A stretch of 64,000 nt of DNA from Curtobacterium sp. ER1/6 (GCF_001742745.1 NZ_MJAK01000007.1:1-64000); one strand, 5' to 3'; shown: positions 24,683 through 33,108, numbered from the stretch's first letter. The notes: a model not told the origin generated them from the letters alone. Numbers and translations: made by a program.

Positions 24683-25165
24683 CTACGACGAGGACGAGCG
24701 CCAGGACGGGGCGAGTCGGCGCATCCGCAGGGCACGCCACTGCCAGATGACCCACATGCCGGGCCAGAGCGCGGCGCCGAGCGCCGCGGGGCGCATCCGG
24801 TAGGACAGTCGGTCGAGCAGCAGGGTCCGGCCGTCGCCGAGGTCCACGGTCGCCATCCGGTGCCGCATCGTCATGCGACCGAACAGGCCGGAGACGCCGC
24901 CGCCGTTGTCGCGCTGCACCGGGACGCCCTCCACCTCGTACAGGTCGAGGTCGACGTGCGTGTCACCGCTCGGCACGATGCCGAAGGCGTCCGCCGTGAT
25001 CGGGTGCGGGACGCCCGGCGTCCACCGCTCGGGCAGGCCCTCGAGGGAGCGTGACCGGTAGACGAGGAACGGCTTCGTGACGGCGACCATCACCGACGGC
25101 GAGAGCAGGGCGTCGCGGACGGCGTCGACGGGGGCGTCGAGGACGATGCGGAGACCGACGTGCAT
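24683..25165 (-). CDS. SRPBCC-like hypothetical protein
   Basis: A 160-residue protein whose first strand and helix (MHVGLRIVLDAPVDAVRDALLSP) and alternating strands (DLDLYEVEGVPV, MATVDLGDGRTLLLDRLSYRM) suggest a START/SRPBCC ligand-binding fold. A Trp-rich hydrophobic helix (ALWPGMWVIWQWRAL) near the end could touch the membrane or close the pocket. The long frame upstream is spurious; the ATG at 25165 begins the fold. Ligand unknown. Confidence 0.6.
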   Translation of the reverse strand: MHVGLRIVLDAPVDAVRDALLSPSVMVAVTKPFLVYRSRSLEGLPERWTPGVPHPITADAFGIVPSGDTHVDLDLYEVEGVPVQRDNGGGVSGLFGRMTMRHRMATVDLGDGRTLLLDRLSYRMRPAALGAALWPGMWVIWQWRALRMRRLAPSWRSSSS

Positions 25166-25242
25166 GCCCCGCACGGTACGCCGGAGCACCGAGGGGCCGC
25201 TGCCCGTGCGGGGGACGGGGCGCCTCAGCCGAGGCGCTCGGT

Positions 25243-25875
25243 TCAGGCGTGCCGGGCTGCGCGACGTCGGGACCCCTCGGCCCGGTCGCGCGTGCGCAGC
25301 CGCTCGGTCAGTGCCAGCCGCACGGTGGGCCACTCGGCGGCGGTGATCGAGAAGACGACCGTGTCGCGGAGGGTGCCGTCGCGACCGATCGAGTGGCTGC
25401 GGAGGACGCCGTCCTGCTTCGCGCCGAGGGACGCGATGGCCGCGCGCGACTGGTGGTTGTGCCAGTGCGTGCGGAACTCGACCGCGATGCACTGCCACGC
25501 GTCGAAGGCGTGCGAGAGCATGAGCAGCTTCGCCTCGGTGTTGATGCCGGTCCGCTGCGCCGCCCGGGCGAGGAACGTGTGCCCGATCTCGACGCGGCGG
25601 TTGGCGGTGTCGACGTTCATGAAGGTCGTCGACCCGACCACGCGACCCGTCGGACGGTCCCGGACGGCGAAGGGCAGCATCCGACCGGCGGCGTGCTCGC
25701 CGAGCCGGCGCTCGATCTCGTCGTCGACCGCGTCGGGCGCGGGCACCGAGGTGTACCAGGTGCGCCAGAGGTCGCCGTCCGTCACCGCCGCGCGCAGGTC
25801 GTCCGCGTGCTCGGCGGCCAGGGGCTCGAGCGTGACACGGTCGCCGGTCAGGGTGGGGACGGTGGCGATCTCCAT
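25243..25875 (-). CDS. GNAT acetyltransferase, RimJ/RimL type
   Basis: A 210-residue GCN5-related N-acetyltransferase. The RimL-like order is seen: VTLEPLAAEHADDL at the start, RPTGRVVGSTTFMNVDTANRRVEIGHTFL in the middle, then an acetyl-CoA-binding helix region (AQRTGINTEAKLLMLSHAF) with AVEFRTHWHNHQSRAAIASLGAKQDGVLRSH, typical of enzymes that acetylate protein N-termini or small amines. The acceptor is unknown. It lies next to the SRPBCC-like gene on the same strand, 77 bases away. Confidence 0.85.
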   Translation of the reverse strand: MEIATVPTLTGDRVTLEPLAAEHADDLRAAVTDGDLWRTWYTSVPAPDAVDDEIERRLGEHAAGRMLPFAVRDRPTGRVVGSTTFMNVDTANRRVEIGHTFLARAAQRTGINTEAKLLMLSHAFDAWQCIAVEFRTHWHNHQSRAAIASLGAKQDGVLRSHSIGRDGTLRDTVVFSITAAEWPTVRLALTERLRTRDRAEGSRRRAARHA

Positions 25876-25969
25876 GGTCCTCGATCCTACGGTCGCGGCA
25901 CCGGCCGGACCGCCCGTCGACGCCCACCTGTGAGGACGGACAGGGCGCGTGCCCGGTTATCGTGGTCGG

Positions 25970-26584
25970 GTGGCAGCAGGCACCCAGGGGAAGTACCAGG
26001 TCCGGTTCGCGTGGGGCGTCGGCGGCGCCGAGCGGATCGCCCGCGACGCCCACCTCGTCGTCTGGGTCGACGTGCTCCCGGAGCCGGGCCGTGACGCCTC
26101 CCGCGGGACCGACGGTACCGCGCGGGCGCGGGCCGCGGCAGCGCTGCTGCCGGACGGTCCGGAGGTCGTGCTCGGCCACCTCGACAACGCGACGGCGGTG
26201 GCGGAGCGGGTGACGTGCCTCCAGGCCGAGCGGGGCGACCGGTGCGTCGTCGCGGTCGTGGCGGCCGGACGCTCGACGGGTGGCGGAGCCGCCGTGGCGG
26301 ACGACGCCGGCGAGCCGGCGGACACCGCCGAGGTGCCGGAGAGCACGGTGGAGGACCTGCTCGCGGCCGGCGCGGTCGTCGACGCCCTGGTCGCCACCGG
26401 CATCGACCACACCTCGCCCGAGGCGGCGGTGGCCTGCGCGGCGTACACGGGGCTGCGCCGCGCGGTGCGGCACCTGGTCAGCGCCGCGGAGTGGGCGTCG
26501 GACCTCGACCCCGAGACGGTGCGCGGGGCGCTCGCCGCGGGACCGGACCTGGTCGTCCTGCGGGAATCGAGCGCTGCGGCGTAG
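25970..26584 (+). CDS. ComB-like (2-phosphosulfolactate phosphatase family) protein
   Basis: A protein of about 204 residues with the ComB layout: YQVRFAWGVGGAERIARDAHLVVWVDVL near the start, a central DNATAVAERV and CVVAVVAAGR, and a helical C-terminal part TVEDLLAAGAVVDALVATGIDHTSPEAAVACAAY. In archaea and some bacteria ComB removes phosphate in sulfolactate/coenzyme M synthesis. No other such genes are nearby, so the real substrate is open. GTG at 25970 fits a leaderless start behind TTATCGT; a GTG at 25949 would add 7 residues. Confidence 0.6.
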   Translation: MAAGTQGKYQVRFAWGVGGAERIARDAHLVVWVDVLPEPGRDASRGTDGTARARAAAALLPDGPEVVLGHLDNATAVAERVTCLQAERGDRCVVAVVAAGRSTGGGAAVADDAGEPADTAEVPESTVEDLLAAGAVVDALVATGIDHTSPEAAVACAAYTGLRRAVRHLVSAAEWASDLDPETVRGALAAGPDLVVLRESSAAA

Positions 26585-26636
26585 CGTTCCGGATCGCAGG
26601 CGTCGCCTGGACGCCGTGGATCGCAAGGAGCACGTC

Positions 26637-26939
26637 ATGAAGGCAGTCGTCGGTGACACCGTGATCGCGGAGGCCCCGCAGGAGGACCTCATCCAGATCG
26701 AGGGCAACTGGTACTTCCCGCCGTCGAGCGTGAAGCCCGAGTTCTTCTCGGAGAGCGACACGCAGTACCACTGCCCGTGGAAGGGCGACACGCAGTACTA
26801 CACCGTCACGGTCGACGGCCAGCCGCTGCCGGACCGCGCGTGGTCGTACCCGACCCCGATCCCGTCGTCCTTCGACCGGGTGGGCAAGGACTACTCGGGC
26901 TACTACGCCTTCTGGAAGGACGTGCGGGTCGTCGACTGA
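26637..26939 (+). CDS. DUF427 family protein
   Basis: A 100-residue protein matching DUF427 throughout: MKAVVGDTVIAEA, the IEGNWYFPPSSV strand, the family signature TQYHCPWKGDTQYYTVTVDG, and the C-terminal YSGYYAFWKDVRVVD. The ribosome site AAGGAG precedes the ATG by 6 bases. The family is a small beta-rich fold of unknown activity, widespread in actinobacteria. It follows the ComB-like gene by 52 bases and may be co-transcribed with it. Confidence 0.9.
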   Translation: MKAVVGDTVIAEAPQEDLIQIEGNWYFPPSSVKPEFFSESDTQYHCPWKGDTQYYTVTVDGQPLPDRAWSYPTPIPSSFDRVGKDYSGYYAFWKDVRVVD

Positions 26940-26990
26940 CACCCGGCACGCCGACCCGGCCGGCGGGCGGCGGCACCCGGACGGGCGCCG

Positions 26991-28277
26991 TCAGCCGGCC
27001 AGGGTCAGCACCACGAGGGCCACGTTGAGCGCGACGATCACCGATGCGATGACCCCCGCGACGACGCGGGTGGGCACGGCGTTGACGTCCGTGCCCATGA
27101 TGCTGCGACGGGACGTGTAGACCACCAGCGGCACGATCGCGAAGGCGATCCCGAAGCTCAGCACGACCTGGCTCAGCACGAGGAGCATCGTCGGGTCGAC
27201 CCCGAGGGCGAGCAGGGCCACCGCGGGCAGGAGCGTCACGACCCGCCGCGCGACGACCGGGACGCGTACGTGCAGCAGGCCGTGCATGATCTCCGCGCCC
27301 GCCATGCAGCCGACCGAGGTCGAGGCGAGTCCGGACGCGAGCAGGCCGACCGCGAAGAGGACGCCGACGACCGGGCCGACGTTCGCCTCGATCGCCCGCT
27401 GTGCTCCGGGGATGGTGTCCGTCCCCGCGACCCCGGGCAGCGTCGCCGCGGCGAGCACGAGCATGCACACGTTCACCCCGCCGGCGACGACGAGCGCGAG
27501 TCCGACGTCCCACCGCGTCGCGACGAGGACCCGGCGGCGCTCCGGACCCGCGGGCACGTCGCCGTGCCGGTCGCGCGCGAGCGCCGAGTGCAGGTAGACC
27601 GCGTGCGGCATGACCGTCGCGCCGAGCATCGACGCGGCGAGCAGGACCGACTGCGAGCCCTCGAACCGGGGGACGAGGCCGCTGACGAGCTCGCCGGGGG
27701 ACACCTGCGCGAAGAGGAGCCCGGCGCAGAACCCGACGGTCAGGATCGCGAGCATCGTCGTGACGACGGCCTCGAACGTGCGGGTGCCGCGTCGGCTGTG
27801 CAGCAGCAGGATCGCCATCGACACCACGCCGGTCAGGACGCCGCCGGCGACGAGCGGCAGCCCGAACAGCAGGTGCAGCGCGAGTGCGCCGCCGATAACC
27901 TCGGCGACGTCGGTGGCCGCGGCGACCACCTCGGCCTGCGCCCAGAAGAGCAGCCGGGGGGCGCGTCGCATGCGGAGGCCGAGGTGCTCCGGGAGCGACC
28001 GGCCGGTCACCACGCCGAGCTTCGCGGAGAGGTACTGCACCACGACCGCGCTCGCGTTCGCCGCGACGAGCACCCAGAGCAGCAGGTAGCCGTACTGCGC
28101 GCCGGCGGTCAGGTTCGCGGCGACGTTGCCGGGGTCGACGTACGCGATCGCGGCGACGAACGCGGGACCGAGCAGGGTGAGACCGGCCGCTCGGCGCCGG
28201 GGACCGCCGGGCCCGCGGTCCGGCGCCGTGTGCGGGCGACCGGGGCGGGGTCGGCGGCTGGCTGCGGTGTCGGTCAC
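26991..28277 (-). CDS. mntH: NRAMP-family manganese/iron transporter
   Basis: A 428-residue proton-coupled divalent metal importer with about 11 membrane segments. The metal-site motifs are intact: DPGN at 48-51 in segment 1 and MPH (GATVMPHAVYLHS) in segment 6. The frame is open further upstream, but the GTG at 28277 starts a normal cytoplasmic arm. A 20-bp palindrome only 17 bases before the start (28295-28314) is a likely operator for a metal-sensing repressor of the MntR/DtxR kind. It is divergent from the GTPase/roadblock cassette. Confidence 0.92.
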   Translation of the reverse strand: MTDTAASRRPRPGRPHTAPDRGPGGPRRRAAGLTLLGPAFVAAIAYVDPGNVAANLTAGAQYGYLLLWVLVAANASAVVVQYLSAKLGVVTGRSLPEHLGLRMRRAPRLLFWAQAEVVAAATDVAEVIGGALALHLLFGLPLVAGGVLTGVVSMAILLLHSRRGTRTFEAVVTTMLAILTVGFCAGLLFAQVSPGELVSGLVPRFEGSQSVLLAASMLGATVMPHAVYLHSALARDRHGDVPAGPERRRVLVATRWDVGLALVVAGGVNVCMLVLAAATLPGVAGTDTIPGAQRAIEANVGPVVGVLFAVGLLASGLASTSVGCMAGAEIMHGLLHVRVPVVARRVVTLLPAVALLALGVDPTMLLVLSQVVLSFGIAFAIVPLVVYTSRRSIMGTDVNAVPTRVVAGVIASVIVALNVALVVLTLAG

Positions 28278-28294
28278 CCGCCCAGCATGCCAGA

Positions 28295-28314
28295 GGATTC
28301 GGCACGCCGAATCC
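28295..28314 (-). promoter_or_regulatory. Palindromic operator before the NRAMP gene
   Basis: GGATTCGGC and GCCGAATCC (9-base arms) flank a 2-base centre. The position just upstream of the transporter start, overlapping its expected promoter or leader, suits repression by a dimeric metal sensor such as MntR or an IdeR relative when manganese or iron is plentiful. The regulator itself is not in the window, and the exact sequence is not a consensus I can name. Confidence 0.55.
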
Positions 28315-28473
28315 TGGGTTTCGGAGCCTGCGCGCATGCCTCCCCGACAGGTGCCGCCCAGACGGGGGCTACCTGACGCACCCTCGCCTCCACTTGGATC
28401 GAAGGGTCCGCGCGGCCGGTGAACCGCCGCGGGACGACAGCCGGGGAACCGGTACCAGGAAGGTGACCGAGGC

Positions 28474-29157
28474 ATGGATGCATCGCGACGACCGGGGGAC
28501 GAGCTCGTCCACCCGGGGGCCCAGACCGTCGACCCGACACCGATGCCGCGGTTCGGCTGGACCCGGGTCGCGATGGCGCTCCGCCCGCTGTGGGAGACCC
28601 ACGGCGAGGTGCTGCGCGTCGAGATCGCCGGGCACGGGCCGCTCGTGATCGACGTCGCCTCGGACTCCTACTGGTGGTCCACCCCGCTCGGCGACCTGCC
28701 GATCGACCCCGAGGACGTGCGCGTCGGCCGTGAGGACCGTGACGTCGAGGCCGCCGTCGACCTCGGTCCGGGCAACGAGCTGCACGGCCTGCTCTGGCAC
28801 ATCGGGCTGCACTCCTTCCCGGGCGAACTGGCCTGGTGGCTGCAGCGCGACGACCGCTACCGCCTGCAGCGGTGGCCGAACTTCACCACGCTGGCGCACA
28901 CTCCCGACCACGTGCGGATGACCTCGCTCCTCGGGTACGCCGCCCTGACGGTCGACGAGCTCGCCGAGCAGGCGAACGTCGCACCCGCCGAGGCCCGCCG
29001 CCTCATCAACGCCTTCAGCCTCATGCGCATCCTCCGTTCGCAGACGCCCGACATCGCCCTCGCGCGCCCGGCCTTCGACCGGCCGGTGCCGACCGCGGCG
29101 CCCGTGCAGCAGCGGAGCGGCCTCTTCCGTCGCCTGCTCGACCGGCTGGCCCGCTGA
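28474..29157 (+). CDS. HTH-containing protein heading the GTPase/roadblock cassette
   Basis: A 227-residue protein of unknown family. The N-terminal two-thirds is a mixed fold rich in Trp (DVASDSYWWSTPLGDLP, LLWHIGLHSF, ELAWWLQRDD). Residues about 150-190 look like a winged helix or HTH (LGYAALTVDELAEQANVAPAEARRLINAFSLM), reminiscent in position and pattern of the HTH part of DUF742 (CvnC-type) proteins in Streptomyces conservons. The stop shares bases with the ATG of the GTPase (TGATG). A basic tail ends in RRLLDRLAR. It may be the effector or adaptor of the switch. Confidence 0.55.
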   Translation: MDASRRPGDELVHPGAQTVDPTPMPRFGWTRVAMALRPLWETHGEVLRVEIAGHGPLVIDVASDSYWWSTPLGDLPIDPEDVRVGREDRDVEAAVDLGPGNELHGLLWHIGLHSFPGELAWWLQRDDRYRLQRWPNFTTLAHTPDHVRMTSLLGYAALTVDELAEQANVAPAEARRLINAFSLMRILRSQTPDIALARPAFDRPVPTAAPVQQRSGLFRRLLDRLAR

Positions 29158-29720
29158 TGGCCGAGCACGTCATCCTGTTCGCCGGCCCGATGGGCGCCGG
29201 CAAGACGACCGCGATCGAGGCGCTCAGCGAGGTGCCCGTCGTCCGGACCGAGGCGGCGAACACCGACCGGGAGACCGCCGACAAGGCGACGACCACGGTC
29301 GCGCTCGACTACGGCGAGATCACCGTCGGCGACTCCGACAAGGTGCGGCTGTACGGCATCCCGGGGCAGCGACGCTTCGACTTCATGTGGCAGATCCTCA
29401 AGGAGCGCGCCCGCGGACTCGTCGTGCTCGTCAACGCCGACGCCCCCGATCCGGTCGCCAGCATGCTCGAGTACCTCGACGAGTTCAGCGACCTGCACGA
29501 CCGCGGTGGCGTGGTCGTCGGGGTGACCCGCTCGGACGTCGTCGCCGGGCCCGGCCCCGGAGTGTTCTCCGACGCCCTGCAGGCCGCGCACCCCGAGATG
29601 CTCGTCCCCGTGTTCACGGTCGACCCGCGCCAGACGGACCAGATGACGACGGTCCTGCTGACCCTCGTCGCCAACATCGAGATGCGTGCGGCGATGACCG
29701 CCGCCCAGGAAGTGCACTGA
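29157..29720 (+). CDS. Small Ras-like GTPase (CvnD/MglA type)
   Basis: A 187-residue GTPase with a P-loop GPMGAGKT at 10-17, a switch II GIPGQRRFDF near residue 62 (DTAGQ in most relatives), and TRSD in place of NKxD near residue 124. These deviations are typical of the bacterial conservon/MglA-like branch. No membrane segment. It sits between the HTH protein and a roadblock protein with TGATG/TGATG overlaps on both sides, so the three are tightly coupled. The roadblock neighbour is the likely GTPase-activating or guanine-exchange partner, by analogy with MglA–MglB and CvnD–CvnB. Confidence 0.85.
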   Translation: MAEHVILFAGPMGAGKTTAIEALSEVPVVRTEAANTDRETADKATTTVALDYGEITVGDSDKVRLYGIPGQRRFDFMWQILKERARGLVVLVNADAPDPVASMLEYLDEFSDLHDRGGVVVGVTRSDVVAGPGPGVFSDALQAAHPEMLVPVFTVDPRQTDQMTTVLLTLVANIEMRAAMTAAQEVH

Positions 29721-30172
29721 TGACCCTCGCCCCGCACCTGGACCCCGTCGTCGTCGGACTCGGCAGCGCCGAACTCGCGGCGCTCCGGTCCTCGTCGAGC
29801 TCGATGCTCACCGCGTCGCTCCTGACCGACGACGGCTTCGAGGTCGTCCGCGTCGCCGAGGGTGCCGCCGGCACCACCGACGGCGCGCGGTTCGCCAGCA
29901 TGGCGAGCTCGATCCAGGCGCTGAGCGAGGCCGTCGCCCGGGAGCTGCCGATGGGCACGGGCGAGTACGTCATCATCGCGGCCGACCGCGGGCACCTGGT
30001 GCAGATGCGCATCCCCGGCTCGACCATCGTGCTCGCCGCGCTCTTCGACACGGACGAGATGCTCGGCAAGGCCCTCACCGTGTCCCGGCGCTCCGCAGCC
30101 CGCCTCGGCGAGCAGCTGGCCGCGCACGCCGCAGCCGGTGCCCGCGCCGCCGCCGTCGCCGGCCTGGTCTGA
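29720..30172 (+). CDS. Roadblock/LC7-type regulator 1
   Basis: A 150-residue protein of the roadblock/longin-like group (CvnB/MglB type): SSSMLTASLLTDDGFEVVRV, then ASMASSIQALSEAVARELPMG, EYVIIAADRGHLVQMRIPG and a helical end. Such proteins form dimers that regulate small Ras-like GTPases. The start overlaps the stop of the GTPase gene. An Ala-rich tail (AAHAAAGARAAAVAG) closes the protein. A second roadblock gene follows after 131 non-coding bases. Confidence 0.8.
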   Translation: MTLAPHLDPVVVGLGSAELAALRSSSSSMLTASLLTDDGFEVVRVAEGAAGTTDGARFASMASSIQALSEAVARELPMGTGEYVIIAADRGHLVQMRIPGSTIVLAALFDTDEMLGKALTVSRRSAARLGEQLAAHAAAGARAAAVAGLV

Positions 30173-30303
30173 CCCGCGCCGCAGCCGCACCACACCCGGA
30201 CCACGGCAGACCGCACCCGGGTCTCCCGTCCCGCCGCGGGCGCCGCCCCGGCGACCCCTGCCCGTACACCCGACACACCGGACAACCCGAGAAGGAACCC
30301 CAG

Positions 30304-30663
30304 ATGGCAACCCTGCACGACTCCCTCAACGACCTGCTGACCGTCGACGGCGCGATGGCCGCGGCCGTCGTCGACAGCGGCTCCGGCATGCTGCTCGGCG
30401 GCGCCGGCAGCGGCATCGACCTGGAGCTCGCCGCCGCGGGCAACACCGAGGTCGTCCGCGCGAAGCTGAAGACCGCCCGGTCCCTCGGCCTGGCCGACTC
30501 GATCGACGACATCCTCATCACGCTGTCGTCGCAGTTCCACATCATCCGCCCGCTGGCCTCGCACCCCGAGGTCTTCATCTACTACGTGCTGGACCGCGCG
30601 AAGGCGAACCTCGCCCTGGCCCGCATGAAGGCGAAGTCGGTCGAGTCCGACCTGGCCTTCTGA
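30304..30663 (+). CDS. Roadblock/LC7-type regulator 2
   Basis: A 119-residue roadblock-like protein: LLTVDGAMAAAVVDSGSGMLLGGAGSG, VRAKLKTARSLGLADSIDDILITLSSQFHIIRPL and YYVLDRAKANLALAR. Its own ribosome site (AGAAGGAA) precedes the ATG. It may pair with roadblock 1 as a heterodimer or work on another target. A strong hairpin terminator follows at 30694-30727, closing the cassette. Confidence 0.8.
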   Translation: MATLHDSLNDLLTVDGAMAAAVVDSGSGMLLGGAGSGIDLELAAAGNTEVVRAKLKTARSLGLADSIDDILITLSSQFHIIRPLASHPEVFIYYVLDRAKANLALARMKAKSVESDLAF

Positions 30664-30693
30664 CCCGCAGCCGGTCGCGAGCGCGACCGGACA

Positions 30694-30727
30694 GACGAGG
30701 GGCTCCGCGACCGCGGGGCCCCTCGTC
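30694..30727 (+). terminator. Terminator of the GTPase/roadblock cassette
   Basis: Arms GACGAGGGGC (30694-30703) and GCCCCTCGTC (30718-30727) pair over 10 bp with a GC-rich 14-base loop. It lies 31 bases after the last stop and before the convergent CGNR gene, so it may act in both directions. Confidence 0.65.
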
Positions 30728-30798
30728 GCGTCCGGCACGCTCCAGCGTCCGGGCAGTCGTGGGCGTCGCCGGCACCCGAGCGGTCGCGGCGGCTCCGC

Positions 30799-31500
30799 TC
30801 AGGCCGCAGCGCGACGGGCACGGTGCGCGCGGACCTTGGCCCGGTTGCCGCACCGCTGCATGGAGCACCACCGGCGGGTCCCGCCGCGCGACGAGTCGTA
30901 GAACACGAGGCCGCAGTCGTCGGCCGAGCAGCGGCTCAAGCGGGTGGGCTGACCGTCCGCGGCGAGGTCGTCGAACCCCACCTCCGTGAACAACGCCACG
31001 GCGTCGCGGGCCACGCTCGACAGCGCCTGCGCCAGCCGGACGCGGTTCGCCCCGGCGCGGCGGCGACCGCCGGGCAGCGCCGGCGGGACGTCCGGCAGCG
31101 CGGCGAACAGGTTCACGGTGTCGATGTCGTCCGGTGCCGGACGGGTCCGACCGGTGCCGGCGCGGAGTCCGGCGGCGACCGCGGTGCGCGCGGCCGGGTC
31201 CGTCGAGGCCGCGGGCGCCGCCGCCGCCGCCACCGCCAGCCGACCGATCGCGGCGCGGAGCGCCCGGGCGTCCTGCAGCTCACGGGCCGTCGCACCGAGG
31301 TCGATGGGCTCGGTGTGGTCGCCGAGCCACTCGTCCAGATCGGCGGGGGTCACCAGCAGCTCACCGAGGCGGGCCCGCGGGCGGCGCGCGTCGGGGTCGT
31401 CCGCGAAGCCGCCGGTGTGGGCGAAGTCGAGCGCGATCCGGCCGGCGTCGAAGAACCACGACGACCCGCTGTCGGTCCGGATGTGCTGCCCCGTGTGCAT
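30799..31500 (-). CDS. CGNR zinc-finger / ABATE-domain regulator
   Basis: A 233-residue putative transcription factor. The N-terminal stress-induced ligand-binding (ABATE) domain begins FDAGRIALDFAHTGG and includes LVTPADLDEWL. The C-terminal zinc finger is complete: RCSADDCGLVFYD, then RRWCSMQRCGNRAKVRAHRARR, with the name-giving CGNR. Members usually act as sensors with a DNA-binding zinc finger; the ligand is unknown. It stands alone on the minus strand and its stop faces the roadblock cassette. Confidence 0.88.
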   Translation of the reverse strand: MHTGQHIRTDSGSSWFFDAGRIALDFAHTGGFADDPDARRPRARLGELLVTPADLDEWLGDHTEPIDLGATARELQDARALRAAIGRLAVAAAAAPAASTDPAARTAVAAGLRAGTGRTRPAPDDIDTVNLFAALPDVPPALPGGRRRAGANRVRLAQALSSVARDAVALFTEVGFDDLAADGQPTRLSRCSADDCGLVFYDSSRGGTRRWCSMQRCGNRAKVRAHRARRAAA

Positions 31501-31644
31501 CCGTCCAGGCTAACGGCTCTCCGGCGCGCCTCCCGGTCGAGCGGCATCCATGCGGTATCAGCGGCGGCGCCGAGCGGCATCCGTGCGGCATCGGCAGCCG
31601 CACCGTGCGGTTCCCGCCAGCACCACGACGGACGACGCGGCGGC

Positions 31645-32130
31645 TCAGGCCGTCACCGCTCCCCGCCGCCGCCACGTGATGAGGTTGCGTCCGTCGAACC
31701 GCCGAGAGCACCGGGCGCACGCCAACGGCCGCGTGGGCGTTCGGTAGCGGACGTGCTCGTGCCCGGCCGGACAGGTGCCGACCCACGGCGCGAGCTCGGA
31801 CGCGATCGGGCCGTCGTACAACCGGGACCCGGTGTACCCGATCGCCGCCGCCGTCCGCCGCCACACCGGTCCGTGCCCGGCCCGGGGTCCGGCCAGGGCG
31901 TGGGCCACCTCGTGCAGCAGGACCTGCTCGACGTCGTCCCCCGACACCCGGGCCGCGATGTACCGGCTCACCGTGACGCGCCGGCGGGCGAAGTCGCACT
32001 GGCCGGCGCGGGTCTTGGCGTGGTCGAACGCGAACGTCCAGTCACCCGGTCCGAGGTGCGCCGCCAGCAGCTGTTCGGCGCGCTCGCGGACGTGCTCGAG
32101 CGCGGTGACCACCGCGGGACGGGCGGTCAC
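31645..32130 (-). CDS. SprT-like zinc metallopeptidase-fold protein
   Basis: A 161-residue SprT-like protein. The zinc-binding helix HEVAHALAG (HExxH) is at about 73-81, with a further His in GPRAGHGPVWRR, and a C-terminal zinc ribbon (CPAGHEHVRY, then CARCSRRFDG). In eukaryotes the SprT domain (Spartan) cuts DNA-protein crosslinks; the bacterial small forms are not characterised. The GTG start overlaps the stop of the upstream TPR-like gene (GTGA), so the two are coupled. Confidence 0.85.
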   Translation of the reverse strand: MTARPAVVTALEHVRERAEQLLAAHLGPGDWTFAFDHAKTRAGQCDFARRRVTVSRYIAARVSGDDVEQVLLHEVAHALAGPRAGHGPVWRRTAAAIGYTGSRLYDGPIASELAPWVGTCPAGHEHVRYRTPTRPLACARCSRRFDGRNLITWRRRGAVTA

Positions 32131-32984
32131 CGACCGTCGGCGTCCGGGTCGTCGCGCGGCGCCTGGCCCTTCTGGGCGGCCTTGGCGGCGATGCGCCCCC
32201 AGAGCTGGTCGGCCTCGGTGCGTGCCGCGTCCGGTGCGCCGAGCACACGACGGCGGACCGGCGGGTCCTGCTGCACGAGTTCGGCCGCGCGGGCGGGCGG
32301 GGCGTCGTCCTCGGCCCGGCGTGCGGCGACGTCCCGGGCGCTGCGGGGCCGGTCGTCGGCGACCTTCGGCTGGGCGACCGAGGCCCGGAGCGCGGCCTCG
32401 ACCGCGGTGCGGAGCGCCTCGGTACGCTCCGACGGGGCGCCGGCCTGGCGGAATGCCTGGTACGCCCGCGAGAGCGCGGAACGGGCCTCCTCGAAGCGGG
32501 AGAGCTCGAACAGCGACCAGCCCTCGAGCTCGGCGGCGGCGCCCTCGAGCTCCGGCCACTCCTCGGTCCGCGCGGTGTCACGGGCCATCGCGGCCTCGGT
32601 GGCGGCGCGCTCGTGGCGGCCGAGGTCGTGCAGCACGTGCGCACGACGGATGCGGGCCGCGACCTTGTCCGAGCGCTCGCCGGTGAACATCGTCAGGCGG
32701 AAGACCTCCTCCGCGACCACGAGCGACTCGTCGAGTCGGCCGAGCAGTCGGAGCAGCTCCGCACGCTCGGCCAGGGCGTCCGTGCTCCGGCTCTGGCCGA
32801 GGTCACGGAGGCGCTGCTGCACGGCGTCGGCGTCGACCGCCGGTCGCAGGCTGATCGGCGCGAAGGTGCTCCCCGGGCTCACACCCGCGGTGACGGGCGC
32901 CGAGCCGGCCGGTGCGGCGTGACGGGGTTCCCGGGCGCGGTCGGCGCGGTCGGGCTGCTGGCTGTCGTCGGGCGGGAGGGACAT
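32127..32984 (-). CDS. Tetratricopeptide-like helical protein
   Basis: A 285-residue soluble protein. After a disordered start, residues about 45-200 form helical pairs with TPR-like spacing (ALAERAELLRLLGRLDESLVVAEEVF, AARIRRAHVLHDLGRHERAATEA, LEGWSLFELSRFEEARSALSRAYQAF). The last 80 residues are charged and end QLWGRIAAKAAQKGQ. TPR proteins act as scaffolds. It is translated ahead of, and overlapping, the SprT-like gene, hinting at a joint role. No enzymatic residues are visible. Confidence 0.7.
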   Translation of the reverse strand: MSLPPDDSQQPDRADRAREPRHAAPAGSAPVTAGVSPGSTFAPISLRPAVDADAVQQRLRDLGQSRSTDALAERAELLRLLGRLDESLVVAEEVFRLTMFTGERSDKVAARIRRAHVLHDLGRHERAATEAAMARDTARTEEWPELEGAAAELEGWSLFELSRFEEARSALSRAYQAFRQAGAPSERTEALRTAVEAALRASVAQPKVADDRPRSARDVAARRAEDDAPPARAAELVQQDPPVRRRVLGAPDAARTEADQLWGRIAAKAAQKGQAPRDDPDADGR

Positions 32985-33052
32985 CGGTTCGAGGGTAACC
33001 GCGTGCTCCCGTGAGCGGGCGGTGCCACGCGCACGGGGGGCGCGAGAACGGG

Positions 33053-33090
33053 CCGACGGCCCGCCCCGCTGCTGCGGGACGGGCCGTCGG
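33053..33090 (-). terminator. Terminator after the Q-rich membrane protein gene
   Basis: CCGACGGCCCG (33053-33063) and CGGGCCGTCGG (33080-33090) form an 11-bp stem with a 16-base loop, just past the stop of the minus-strand gene at 33109. Confidence 0.6.
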
Positions 33091-33108
33091 GGACGCGTGT
33101 GCGGACGC

